DNA of 7,219 nt from an uncultured Thermoleophilia bacterium (GTDB taxonomy: Bacteria > Actinomycetota > Thermoleophilia > Gaiellales > F1-60-MAGs149): contig CADCWC010000200.1 of assembly GCA_902806305.1 (NCBI GenBank), positions 1-7,219 of the forward strand, read 5' to 3'. The notes beneath the pieces are model-generated. The model saw only the letters and a list, made by a program, of their open reading frames with translations. It searched no databases and was not told the DNA's origin. Each line of letters starts with the position of its first letter. Positions within the stretch are counted from its first letter, which is position 1. Positions 1-5,517 of the stretch are shown one piece after another. A program made the position numbers and the translations under genes.

Positions 1-367
1 CGACGGCTGGTCGGTCATTCTCGCGAGCTCGTCGGAGGCCGAGCAGACGGAGCACTACCTCGACCTGCTCGACGCGCGCGAGCTCGCCGACGGCTGGACG
101 ACCTCGGGCGACGTGGAGTCCACGAAGCCCGAGCCCGACCTGCTCCTGGCCGCTCTCGAGAAGGCGGAGGGCGCCGAGGCCGTCCTGATCGGCGACTCCG
201 TCTGGGACGTCGAGTCGGCCAAGCGGGCCGGTATCCCGTGCGTCTGCGTGCTGACCGGGGGCTTCTCGCGCGACGAGCTCAGGGACGCAGGCGCGGTGGA
301 GGTCTACGGCAGCGTCGACGAGCTTCGCGAGCACCTCGACGGGCTCCCCGTCGCCTCGCGAACCTAG
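1..367 (+). CDS. HAD-superfamily hydrolase, C-terminal part (gene runs off the left edge)
   Basis: The reading frame is open from base 2 and ends at a TAG (365-367), leaving the last 121 residues. HAD enzymes are mostly phosphatases that use an N-terminal aspartate nucleophile; that motif I and the cap domain lie outside the window. What is visible is the C-terminal half of the Rossmann-like core. A hydrophobic strand ends in serines (ILASSS, visible residues 6-11, motif II). A lysine sits in TKPEPD (K42, motif III). The acidic magnesium motif is IGDSVWD (residues 63-69, D65 and D69, motif IV), followed by the typical ESAKRAGIP helix. This pattern is that of the phosphoglycolate phosphatase/beta-phosphoglucomutase-like branch. 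The substrate cannot be told from this part. A small gene follows after 28 bases on the same strand, so the two may share a transcript. Confidence 0.88.
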   Translation, partial: DGWSVILASSSEAEQTEHYLDLLDARELADGWTTSGDVESTKPEPDLLLAALEKAEGAEAVLIGDSVWDVESAKRAGIPCVCVLTGGFSRDELRDAGAVEVYGSVDELREHLDGLPVASRT

Positions 368-395
368 ACCCCGACCCCCGAAGGAGGAGACGACC

Positions 396-581
396 GTGGA
401 CGAGGACCTGGAAGGCCCGATGGCCGACACGCTGGAGGAGGCGAGCGGGGACCCGGACCGTCAGATCGGCGAGGGCGACCCCGGGCCGGCGCGCGACCGC
501 GAGGTCAGCGGCGAGCACGGCGACGCCGGTCCCGCCGTGGCGAACCCGCTCGAGGAGCTGCGCGACGACGACCCGCTCTGA
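396..581 (+). CDS. Small acidic, probably disordered protein (61 aa), function unknown
   Basis: I do not recognise a family. The gene starts at GTG 396 behind a very strong Shine-Dalgarno (AAGGAGG at 381-387, 8-base spacing) and ends at TGA 579-581. About 58 of 61 codons end in G or C, which matches the genuine genes here and argues for coding. The product has about 20 Asp/Glu against 4 Arg and no Lys. It contains many Gly and Pro and no Cys, signal peptide or membrane segment, so it is predicted to be soluble and mostly disordered. Short patches such as MADTLEEA and NPLEELRDDDPL could form helices. It lies 28 bases after the HAD gene and is probably co-transcribed with it. It converges on groEL, with two hairpins between. 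A spurious ORF is less likely given the ribosome binding site and codon bias. Confidence 0.68.
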   Translation: MDEDLEGPMADTLEEASGDPDRQIGEGDPGPARDREVSGEHGDAGPAVANPLEELRDDDPL

Positions 582-620
582 GCCGCCTGCGCGTGCGCTT
601 CAGGCGAACCCGGAACGACG

Positions 621-650
621 ACGGGGCCCGGTCTCTCGACCGGGCCCCGT
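621..650. terminator. Strong GC-rich hairpin between convergent genes, likely bidirectional terminator
   Basis: A perfect 12-bp inverted repeat (621-632 with 639-650) encloses a 6-base loop. It lies 39 bases after the stop of the small acidic gene and 36 bases after the stop of groEL, so it can serve both strands. There is no clear U-tract on either side, only CGTCGTTCC on the groEL side. It would therefore be a non-canonical intrinsic terminator of the kind common in high-GC actinobacteria, or a 3'-end stabiliser. Confidence 0.7.
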
Positions 651-666
651 CTCGGAGGCCGTGCAG

Positions 667-684
667 CTGTCCCGGGTGGGACAG
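667..684 (-). terminator. Second hairpin, directly after the groEL stop
   Basis: CTGTCCC (667-673) and GGGACAG (678-684) form a perfect 7-bp stem with a 4-base loop. It begins only two bases beyond the groEL stop codon (687-689 on this strand). With the larger hairpin at 621-650 it makes a tandem pair at the end of the groESL transcript. It has no U-tract, so it may protect the 3' end rather than terminate transcription. Confidence 0.45.
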
Positions 685-686
685 GG

Positions 687-2318
687 TTACATCATGCCGC
701 CCATGCCGCCCATGTCGCCGCCACCGCCGCCACCGGCCGGGGCCTTGTCGGGCATCTCGGCCACGATCGCCTCGGTGGTGAGGATGTTCTTGGCGATCGA
801 CGCGGCGTTCTGGAGCGCCGAGCGCGTGACCATGGCCGGGTCGATGATGCCCGCGCCGACCAGGTCGACGGTCTCGCCCGTGTCGACGTTCAGGCCCCAG
901 CCGCGCTGTGCGCCCCGGACCTCGTTGACGACGACGGAGCTCTCCAGGCCGGCGTTGTAGGCCAGCTGGCGGAGCGGCTCCTCGAGCGCGCGCTTGATGA
1001 TCTGCGCGCCGGTCTTCTCGTCGCCCTCGATCGAGTCGACGTCGAGGTCGGCCGCGGCGTTCAGGAGCGCCACGCCACCGCCGGGCACGATGCCCTCCTC
1101 GAGGGCGGCCCGGGTGGCCTGCAGCGCGTCCTCGACGCGGTGCTTCTTCTCCTTCATCTCGGTCTCGGTGGCTGCGCCGACCTTGACCACCGCGACGCCG
1201 CCCGACAGCTTCGCGAGCCGCTCCTGGAGCTTCTCACGGTCGAAGTCGGAGTCGGTGTTCTCGATCTCGGACTTGATCTGCTTGATCCGGCCCTTGATCG
1301 CCTCGGCATCGCCCGCGCCGTCGATCAGCGTGGTCGAGTCCTTGTCGATCACGACGCGGCGCGCGCGCCCGAGCTGGTTGACGGTCGTCGACTCGAGCTT
1401 GAGGCCCATCTCCTCGGTGATGACCTCGCCGCCCGTGAGGATGGCGATGTCCTCCAGCATCCGCTTGCGGCGGTCGCCGAAGCCGGGGGCCTTGACGGCC
1501 GCGACCGTGAACGTGCCGCGCAGCTTGTTGACGACGATGGTGGCGAGCGCCTCGCCCTCCACGTCCTCGGCCACGATCAGCAGCGGGCGGCCGGACTGGA
1601 TGACCTGCTCGAGGATCGGCAGGATGTCCTTGACGGCGCCGATCTTCGAGTTGGCGATGAGGATGAACGGGTCGTCGAGGACGGCCTCCATGCGCTCGGA
1701 GTCCGTGATCATGTACGGCGACAGGTAGCCCTTGTCGAACTGCATGCCCTCGGTGAACTCGAGCTCCAGGCCGAAGGTCTGGCCCTCCTCGACGTTCACG
1801 ACGCCGTCCTTGCCGACCTTGTCGATGGCGTCGGCGATCACGTCGCCGATCTCCCGGTCGCGGGCGGAGATGGTCGCCACGCGGGCGATGTCCTCCTTGC
1901 CGTTGACCTCCTTCGACTGGCCCTTGATCGACTCGACGACCTGGTCGACGGCCTTCTCGATGCCGCGCTTGATGGCCATCGGGTTCGCGCCCGACGTCAC
2001 GTTGCGCAGGCCCTCGCGGACGATCGCCTGGGCGAGCACGGTCGCGGTCGTCGTGCCGTCGCCGGCCACGTCGTTCGTCGCCGTGGCGACCTCGCGGACG
2101 AGCTGCGCGCCCTGGTTCTCGAAGACGTCCTCGACCTCGATCTCACGGGCGATCGTGACGCCGTCGTTCGTGATCGTCGGCGCGCCGAACTTCTTGTCGA
2201 GGACGACGTAGCGACCCTTGGGGCCGAGCGTCACCTTGACCGCGTCGGCCAGGATGTCGACACCGCGCTTGAGCGACGCGCGGGCGTCCTCGTTGAACTT
2301 CAGTTCCTTGTGAGCCAT
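687..2318 (-). CDS. groEL: 60 kDa chaperonin GroEL (Hsp60)
   Basis: ATP-driven chaperonin subunit that forms a double heptameric ring in the cytosol and folds proteins together with GroES. The 543-residue product is full length. It has the ATP-site loop LGPKGR (31-36) and GDGTT (86-90, D87 being the catalytic aspartate position). It also has the group I chaperonin signature AALEEGIVPGGG near residue 400. The tail is Gly/Met-rich and ends GGGGGGDMGGMGGMM. In actinobacteria with several GroELs, this tail type marks the housekeeping copy, whereas accessory GroEL1 types have His-rich tails. The ATG at 2316-2318 is preceded by AGGAGA (2331-2336 on the + strand as TCTCCT) at a rather long 12-base spacing. 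It is the second gene after groES (52-base gap), so it is read from the CIRCE-controlled promoter. Two hairpins follow its TAA stop. Confidence 0.99.
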   Translation of the reverse strand: MAHKELKFNEDARASLKRGVDILADAVKVTLGPKGRYVVLDKKFGAPTITNDGVTIAREIEVEDVFENQGAQLVREVATATNDVAGDGTTTATVLAQAIVREGLRNVTSGANPMAIKRGIEKAVDQVVESIKGQSKEVNGKEDIARVATISARDREIGDVIADAIDKVGKDGVVNVEEGQTFGLELEFTEGMQFDKGYLSPYMITDSERMEAVLDDPFILIANSKIGAVKDILPILEQVIQSGRPLLIVAEDVEGEALATIVVNKLRGTFTVAAVKAPGFGDRRKRMLEDIAILTGGEVITEEMGLKLESTTVNQLGRARRVVIDKDSTTLIDGAGDAEAIKGRIKQIKSEIENTDSDFDREKLQERLAKLSGGVAVVKVGAATETEMKEKKHRVEDALQATRAALEEGIVPGGGVALLNAAADLDVDSIEGDEKTGAQIIKRALEEPLRQLAYNAGLESSVVVNEVRGAQRGWGLNVDTGETVDLVGAGIIDPAMVTRSALQNAASIAKNILTTEAIVAEMPDKAPAGGGGGGDMGGMGGMM

Positions 2319-2370
2319 GGGGGTGGAGCTTCTCCTCTGGTGAGCTGCAGGACGGGAAGGTCGCGAGCCG

Positions 2371-2673
2371 CTAGGCGGGGACGGCGGCCTTGTCGATCTT
2401 GGCCAGCACGTCGGACTCGCGGAGGATGAGGTACTCCTCGCCCTCGACCTTCACCTCGGTGCCGCCGTACTTCGAGAACACGATCTCGTCGCCGGCCTCG
2501 ACGTCGAGGGGGATCAGGTCGCCGTCCTCGTACTTGCCCTTGCCGACGGCCAGGACGCGGCCGCGCTGCGGCTTCTCCTTGGCGCTGTCCGGGATCACGA
2601 TGCCACTCGCGGTGGTCTGGTCCTCCTCGAGGACCTCGACGATGATGCGGTCACCAAGCGGCTTCAGGTTCAT
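2371..2673 (-). CDS. groES: 10 kDa co-chaperonin GroES
   Basis: Heptameric lid of the GroEL folding chamber. The 100-residue product starts MNLKPLGDRIIVEV, matching the chaperonin-10 signature. The mobile loop follows (about residues 16-38), with the GroEL-contacting hydrophobic triplet IVI at 25-27. The roof/beta region GDEIVFSKYGGTEV is at 61-74. The ATG at 2671-2673 was chosen because GGAGG (2682-2686, complement strand) lies 8 bases upstream and the family begins at this methionine. The frame extends further to a TTG at 2730, but that codon is inside the CIRCE operator at the probable transcription start, so the extension is not real. First gene of the groES-groEL operon. Confidence 0.99.
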   Translation of the reverse strand: MNLKPLGDRIIVEVLEEDQTTASGIVIPDSAKEKPQRGRVLAVGKGKYEDGDLIPLDVEAGDEIVFSKYGGTEVKVEGEEYLILRESDVLAKIDKAAVPA

Positions 2674-2703
2674 GCGGTCGACCTCCGACGGGGGGAATTC
2701 TTG

Positions 2704-2730
2704 TTGGCACTCAGGACGTGAGAGTGCCAA
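2704..2730 (-). promoter_or_regulatory. CIRCE operator (HrcA binding site) of groES-groEL
   Basis: A perfect inverted repeat: TTGGCACTC (2704-2712), nine bases, GAGTGCCAA (2722-2730). The known consensus is TTAGCACTC-N9-GAGTGCTAA; the only difference is one compensated position in each arm. HrcA binds this site and represses chaperonin genes until heat stress. It lies at the expected transcription start and in the 5' leader, 31-57 bases upstream of the groES ATG. hrcA itself is not in the window. Confidence 0.96.
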
Positions 2731-2735
2731 CCGGG

Positions 2736-2764
2736 ATGGTAGGCAGCCTCGCCCGGCGCGTCAA
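2736..2764 (-). promoter_or_regulatory. Housekeeping-type promoter of groES-groEL
   Basis: On the minus strand, TTGACG (-35, 2759-2764) and TACCAT (-10, 2736-2741) are separated by exactly 17 bases. Transcription would start near 2729-2730, at the outer edge of the CIRCE operator. HrcA bound there would block initiation or early elongation. This is the best-formed promoter in the window. Confidence 0.82.
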
Positions 2765-2771
2765 GCGGGAG

Positions 2772-2798
2772 CCGGCACTCGGGGACGGTGAGCGCCGG
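2772..2798. promoter_or_regulatory. Degenerate CIRCE-like palindrome in the groES/amidinohydrolase intergenic region
   Basis: CCGGCACTC (2772-2780), nine bases, GAGCGCCGG (2790-2798). Adding the flanking G/C pair gives 10-base arms with one mismatch. The inner GGCACTC-N9-GAG core and the 9-base spacing match the true CIRCE. The outer bases are C/G instead of T/A and there is one change in the right arm. It sits just upstream of the groES -35 box and about 27 bases upstream of the -10 box of the divergent gene. It could be a weak second HrcA site, a site for another regulator, or chance in GC-rich DNA. Confidence 0.4.
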
Positions 2799-2825
2799 CC
2801 CGCCGCCGCGGGTCCGGTCAGCCGA

Positions 2826-2831
2826 TAGGAT
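2826..2831 (+). promoter_or_regulatory. -10 box placed for a leaderless transcript (amidinohydrolase gene)
   Basis: TAGGAT is followed by seven bases and then the ATG at 2839. In actinobacteria a TANNNT box about 6-8 bases before a start codon is the usual mark of a leaderless mRNA that starts at the A of ATG. No convincing -35 box is seen. The AGGA within the box could instead act as a short Shine-Dalgarno (8-base spacing), so the start codon is supported either way. Confidence 0.55.
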
Positions 2832-2838
2832 CGCGGGC

Positions 2839-3705
2839 ATGGAGACCCTGACCCGTCCCACCGGCGTGCGGTCGATGACGGCGCCCCTGCGCCGCGTGCT
2901 CGTGCGGCCGCCGCGGCCTGAGGACCTCGTCGCGTGGCGCGCGTACGGCTGGCGCTCCGAGCCCGACGCCGCCCGGATCGCCGACGAGCATGCGGCGCTC
3001 TGCGCGCTGCTCGGGGAGGCGGGCGCGGAGGTCGTGACGGCCGCGGGCGGGCCGGACGGCGACCCGGATGCGATCTACGCGTTCGACCCGGCGGTCGTCG
3101 TCGGCGACGGCGCGCTCGTGCTGCGCTCGGGCAAGCCCGGCCGTCGCGGCGAGCACGAGGCCGCGGAGGCCCATCTGGCGGCCGCCGGGATCCCGATCCG
3201 AGCGCGTCTGGAGGCGCCCGCGACGGTCGACGGCGGCGACCTCCTGCTGCTCGACGAGCGCACGCTGCTCGTCGGGCGCGGCGACCGCGCGATCGCCGCC
3301 GGCGTCGAGGCGCTGCGCGCCGCGCTGCCCGAGCTCGACGTGCGCTCCTTCGACCTGCCCCACCACCACGGGCCCGACGAGGTCCTCCACCTGCTGTCGT
3401 TCATCTCGCCGGTGGCCCCGGACCTGGCGCTCGTCTACCCGCCGCTCGTCCCGGTCGCGCTCATGGAGCTCCTCGCCGAGCGCGGCGTCGCCCTCGTCGA
3501 GGTGCCGGACGCCGAGTACGACAGCCTGGCCTGCAACGTCCTCGCGCTCGGACCGCGCCGGGTGCTCGCCGCCGCCGGGAACGACGAGACGCGCCGTCGC
3601 CTGGAGGCCGCGGGCGTCGAGGTCGTCGTCGACGCGGCGGACGAGCTGTCGAAGGGCGACGGCGGGCCGACGTGCCTCACGTGCCCGCTGCTGCGGGCGT
3701 CCTAG
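2839..3705 (+). CDS. Dimethylarginine dimethylaminohydrolase / arginine deiminase-family amidinohydrolase
   Basis: Likely hydrolyses a guanidino compound such as N-omega-methylated arginine to citrulline plus amine, or arginine to ammonia, through a cysteine nucleophile in the pentein fold. The 288-residue product shows the family pattern. YAFDP (80-84) carries the substrate-binding aspartate D83, and R96-x2-K99-x2-R102-x2-E105 follows. TVDGGD (129-134) has Asp in the position where some bacterial enzymes have Glu, as I recall for human DDAH. VLHLLSF (182-188) carries the catalytic His184, and SLACNVLAL (229-237) follows. SKGDGGPTCLTC (271-282) carries the nucleophile Cys279. The ATG at 2839 was chosen for the TAGGAT box and AGGA just upstream; ATG 2875 is a possible alternative. 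It is divergent from groES and ends at TAG 3703-3705. Substrate specificity is uncertain; ddaH would be the symbol if DDAH activity holds. Confidence 0.87.
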   Translation: METLTRPTGVRSMTAPLRRVLVRPPRPEDLVAWRAYGWRSEPDAARIADEHAALCALLGEAGAEVVTAAGGPDGDPDAIYAFDPAVVVGDGALVLRSGKPGRRGEHEAAEAHLAAAGIPIRARLEAPATVDGGDLLLLDERTLLVGRGDRAIAAGVEALRAALPELDVRSFDLPHHHGPDEVLHLLSFISPVAPDLALVYPPLVPVALMELLAERGVALVEVPDAEYDSLACNVLALGPRRVLAAAGNDETRRRLEAAGVEVVVDAADELSKGDGGPTCLTCPLLRAS

Positions 3706-3866
3706 GCGCCCGACGGCGATGGCCGGCGATCGGCCCGGCACGGTAGAGTGAGGGGCGCCGCGGCGCCGTGCCCGGGCGCCGCGACAGGCGACCACCCTCG
3801 TCGCCGGCGACCCGCCCGGAAGGCCCGGCCGACCCGAGACGACGGAGGTCCGCCCTGTTCGCCCTG
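3706..3866 (+). promoter_or_regulatory. Non-coding leader of the ASCH-oxidoreductase-GNAT cluster with a possible promoter and dyads
   Basis: No gene is supported here. The frame of the next gene stays open back to a GTG at 3768, but that stretch uses codons rare in this genome (AGG, AGA, CGA, CCA, GAA) and reads as an Arg/Pro-rich run, so it is judged non-coding. TAGAGT at 3744-3749 is a candidate -10 box without a clear -35, giving a leader of roughly 110 bases. The leader holds a perfect 14-base palindrome (3754-3767), a perfect 12-base palindrome (3800-3811) and several GGCGCC copies. GGAGG (3844-3848) is the only strong Shine-Dalgarno. Confidence 0.4.
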
Positions 3867-4205
3867 ATGTTCTACTCGCCGCTCGTGGCCGACCAGCTCC
3901 GCCATCGGCGCAAGACGGTCACGATCCGCCTCGGCGACAAGACCGGCAAGTACCGCAAGGGGATGATCATCCCGGTGCTGGTCGGGCAGCGCTTCGGTCC
4001 GCGCGAGCACATCTTCGACGCCGTCATCGACAAGGTCGAGGTCAAGCCGCTCGCCGACCTGTCGCCGCGCGAGATCCAGCACGACAACTCGGAGCTGCGC
4101 CACCTGGACGAGTTCATCGAGTTCCTGCGACGCCTGTACAACCGGGACATCGACGAGGACGACGTCGCGACGGTGATCCACTTCTCCGAGATCCGTCGCT
4201 CCTGA
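3867..4205 (+). CDS. ASCH-domain (PUA-like fold) protein, YqfB-like
   Basis: A 112-residue single-domain protein starting MFYSPLVADQL. KTVTIR (16-21) followed by a Gly/Lys stretch and a hydrophobic strand (GMIIPVLVG, 32-40) is the hallmark of ASCH domains, which share the PUA fold and are thought to bind RNA or modified nucleosides. E. coli YqfB, an N4-acetylcytidine amidohydrolase with the related KTITIR motif, is the closest characterised protein I can recall; K16 and T19 match its reported catalytic Lys and Thr. Whether this protein has that activity is unknown. Start choice is awkward: GGAGG (3844-3848) is 18 bases from ATG 3867 but only 6 from an in-frame CTG at 3855, which would add MFAL. 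The TGA overlaps the next gene's ATG (TGATG). First gene of a three-gene cluster. Confidence 0.8.
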   Translation: MFYSPLVADQLRHRRKTVTIRLGDKTGKYRKGMIIPVLVGQRFGPREHIFDAVIDKVEVKPLADLSPREIQHDNSELRHLDEFIEFLRRLYNRDIDEDDVATVIHFSEIRRS

Positions 4206-5071
4206 TGCGGATCGGCGTCGTCGGCCTCGGCACGATGGGCGCGCCGATGGCCCGGCACCTGGTGGAGGCGGGCCATCGCGTGACGGTCCACAACCGGACG
4301 CGACAGCGCGAGGAGCCGCTCGCCGCCCTGGGTGCCGTGCGGGCCGAGACGCCCGGCGAGGCGGCGGTGGGGGCCGACTGCGTCCTGACCTGCGTCTCGG
4401 ACGGTCCCGACCTCGAGCAGGTGGCGCTCGGACCGAGCGGCATCGCCGAGACCCTGATGGCGGGCGGCGTGGTGGTCGACTGCTCGACCGTCTCGCCGAC
4501 GGTGGCCCGGCGCCTCGGCGAGGCGCTCGCCGCGGCGGGCGGCGGCTTCGTCGACGCGCCGGTCTCCGGCGGCTCGGAGGGCGCCGAGCGCGGCACGCTG
4601 AGCGTCTTCTGCGGGGGCTCCGACGCGGACGTGGCGAAGGCCCGGCCGCTGCTCGACGCCTTCGCGAAGACCGTCACGCACCTCGGGCCCGTCGGGGCCG
4701 GTCAGGCCGCGAAGGCGGTCAACCAGCTGTTCCTGGCGGGCGCGTACGCGAGCCTCGGGGAGTCGCTCGTGTACGCGGAGCGGGCCGGCCTGCCGCTCGA
4801 CCGGCTGGTCGAGGCCCTGGTCGGCGGTGCGGCCGACTCGTGGGTGCTCCGGAACCGCTCGGCGAACGTCATCGCCTCCCGCTACCCGCTCGGCTTCCGG
4901 ACCTCCCTGCACCTGAAGGACCTGCGGATCGGGCTCGAGGAGGCGCACGCCGCGGGCCTCGAGCTGCCGGTGGCGGAGCTCGTCGCCCGGCTCGAGGAGC
5001 GGCTCGTGGAGCGTGGCTACGGCGGGGAGGACGTCTCCTCGCTCGCTCGGGTGCCGCGCGGCGAGGCCTGA
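4205..5071 (+). CDS. NAD(P)-dependent beta-hydroxyacid dehydrogenase, 3-hydroxyisobutyrate dehydrogenase family
   Basis: Oxidoreductase that interconverts a beta-hydroxyacid and its semialdehyde (family substrates include 3-hydroxyisobutyrate, tartronate semialdehyde/glycerate and glyoxylate). The 288-residue product is a normal length. GLGTMG (7-12) is the dinucleotide-binding glycine motif. NRT (30-32) at the end of the second strand suggests NADP(H) rather than NAD(H). DAPVSGGSEGAERGTLSV (117-134) is the substrate-binding signature. GAGQAAKAVNQ (164-174) carries the catalytic Lys170 and Asn173. LKDL (237-240) is the conserved C-terminal helical-domain motif. The start ATG overlaps the upstream TGA and there is no good Shine-Dalgarno, so translation is probably coupled to the ASCH gene. 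The substrate cannot be named from sequence. Confidence 0.95.
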   Translation: MRIGVVGLGTMGAPMARHLVEAGHRVTVHNRTRQREEPLAALGAVRAETPGEAAVGADCVLTCVSDGPDLEQVALGPSGIAETLMAGGVVVDCSTVSPTVARRLGEALAAAGGGFVDAPVSGGSEGAERGTLSVFCGGSDADVAKARPLLDAFAKTVTHLGPVGAGQAAKAVNQLFLAGAYASLGESLVYAERAGLPLDRLVEALVGGAADSWVLRNRSANVIASRYPLGFRTSLHLKDLRIGLEEAHAAGLELPVAELVARLEERLVERGYGGEDVSSLARVPRGEA

Positions 5072-5079
5072 GCGTCGCG

Positions 5080-5508
5080 ATGCTCCGCCGGCTCGACCAC
5101 GGCTACGAGCTGGACGACGACAAGGCCCGGATCGACCTCGCCGAGGTCCACCGCGTGCTGTCGACCGAGTGCTACTGGGCGCTCGGGCGCCCCTACGAGC
5201 TGATCGAGCGGACGGCGCGGGAGGCCGCGCGGGTCGTCGGCCTGTACCACGGCGGTCGCCAGGTCGGGTACGCGCGGGTGGTGTCCGACGGCCTGGCCGT
5301 GACGTACCTGGCCGATGTCTATGTCCACGCCGACCACCGCGGTCGCGGGCTCGGTCTCGAGCTCGTGCGGGAGGCGGTCGACAACGGCCCGCATCGCGAC
5401 CTGCGCTGGAGCCTCCACACGAAGGACATGCACGGCCTCTACGCCCGGCTCGGCTTCGGACCGCCCGGCGAACGCGCGATGGAGCGCCCGCCGCGCGCCC
5501 TCGACTGA
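5080..5508 (+). CDS. GNAT-family N-acetyltransferase
   Basis: Transfers an acetyl group from acetyl-CoA to an amine; the acceptor is unknown. The 142-residue product is a complete single GNAT domain. It has a conserved N-terminal part (CYWALGRPYELIERT, 31-45), the strand GRQVGYARVVSD (59-70), the acetyl-CoA-binding motif A VYVHADHRGRGLG (80-92, with the R/GxxGxG loop) and the C-terminal HGLYARLGF (118-126), the usual Tyr/GF segment. It most resembles stand-alone small bacterial GNATs of the YWAxGR type. ATG 5080 starts 8 bases after the oxidoreductase stop. GAGG at 5063-5066 is a weak, rather distant ribosome binding site. The frame continues upstream inside the previous gene, but that extension is an Arg/Pro-rich shadow. 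It ends 9 bases from the stop of the opposing EAL gene. Confidence 0.9.
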   Translation: MLRRLDHGYELDDDKARIDLAEVHRVLSTECYWALGRPYELIERTAREAARVVGLYHGGRQVGYARVVSDGLAVTYLADVYVHADHRGRGLGLELVREAVDNGPHRDLRWSLHTKDMHGLYARLGFGPPGERAMERPPRALD

Positions 5509-5517
5509 CGCGCCGGC

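Noticed and set aside
1140..2429. 429-codon open frame opposite groEL
   Set aside because: It is the mirror of a conserved GroEL coding sequence; the Asp/Leu/Val/Arg-rich product is the usual antisense artefact of GC-rich codons.
2674..2730. N-terminal extension of GroES to a TTG at 2730
   Set aside because: It would begin in the CIRCE operator at the transcription start; GGAGG and family length place the start at 2673.
3721..3735. GGCCG-5-CGGCC as a terminator after the amidinohydrolase gene
   Set aside because: Only a 5-bp stem with no U-tract, overlapping the candidate promoter region; too weak to call.
2818..3795. 325-codon minus-strand frame over the amidinohydrolase gene
   Set aside because: Antisense shadow; the + strand frame carries all family motifs, and this one has none and crosses intergenic DNA.
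3768..3866. N-terminal extension of the ASCH protein to GTG 3768
   Set aside because: The stretch uses several rare AGG, AGA, CGA, CCA and GAA codons and encodes Arg/Pro-rich sequence unlike the domain; no conserved motif.
3872..4948. 358-codon minus-strand frame across the ASCH and dehydrogenase genes
   Set aside because: It spans two clear + strand genes and its product is Arg/Gly/Pro-rich without recognisable motifs.
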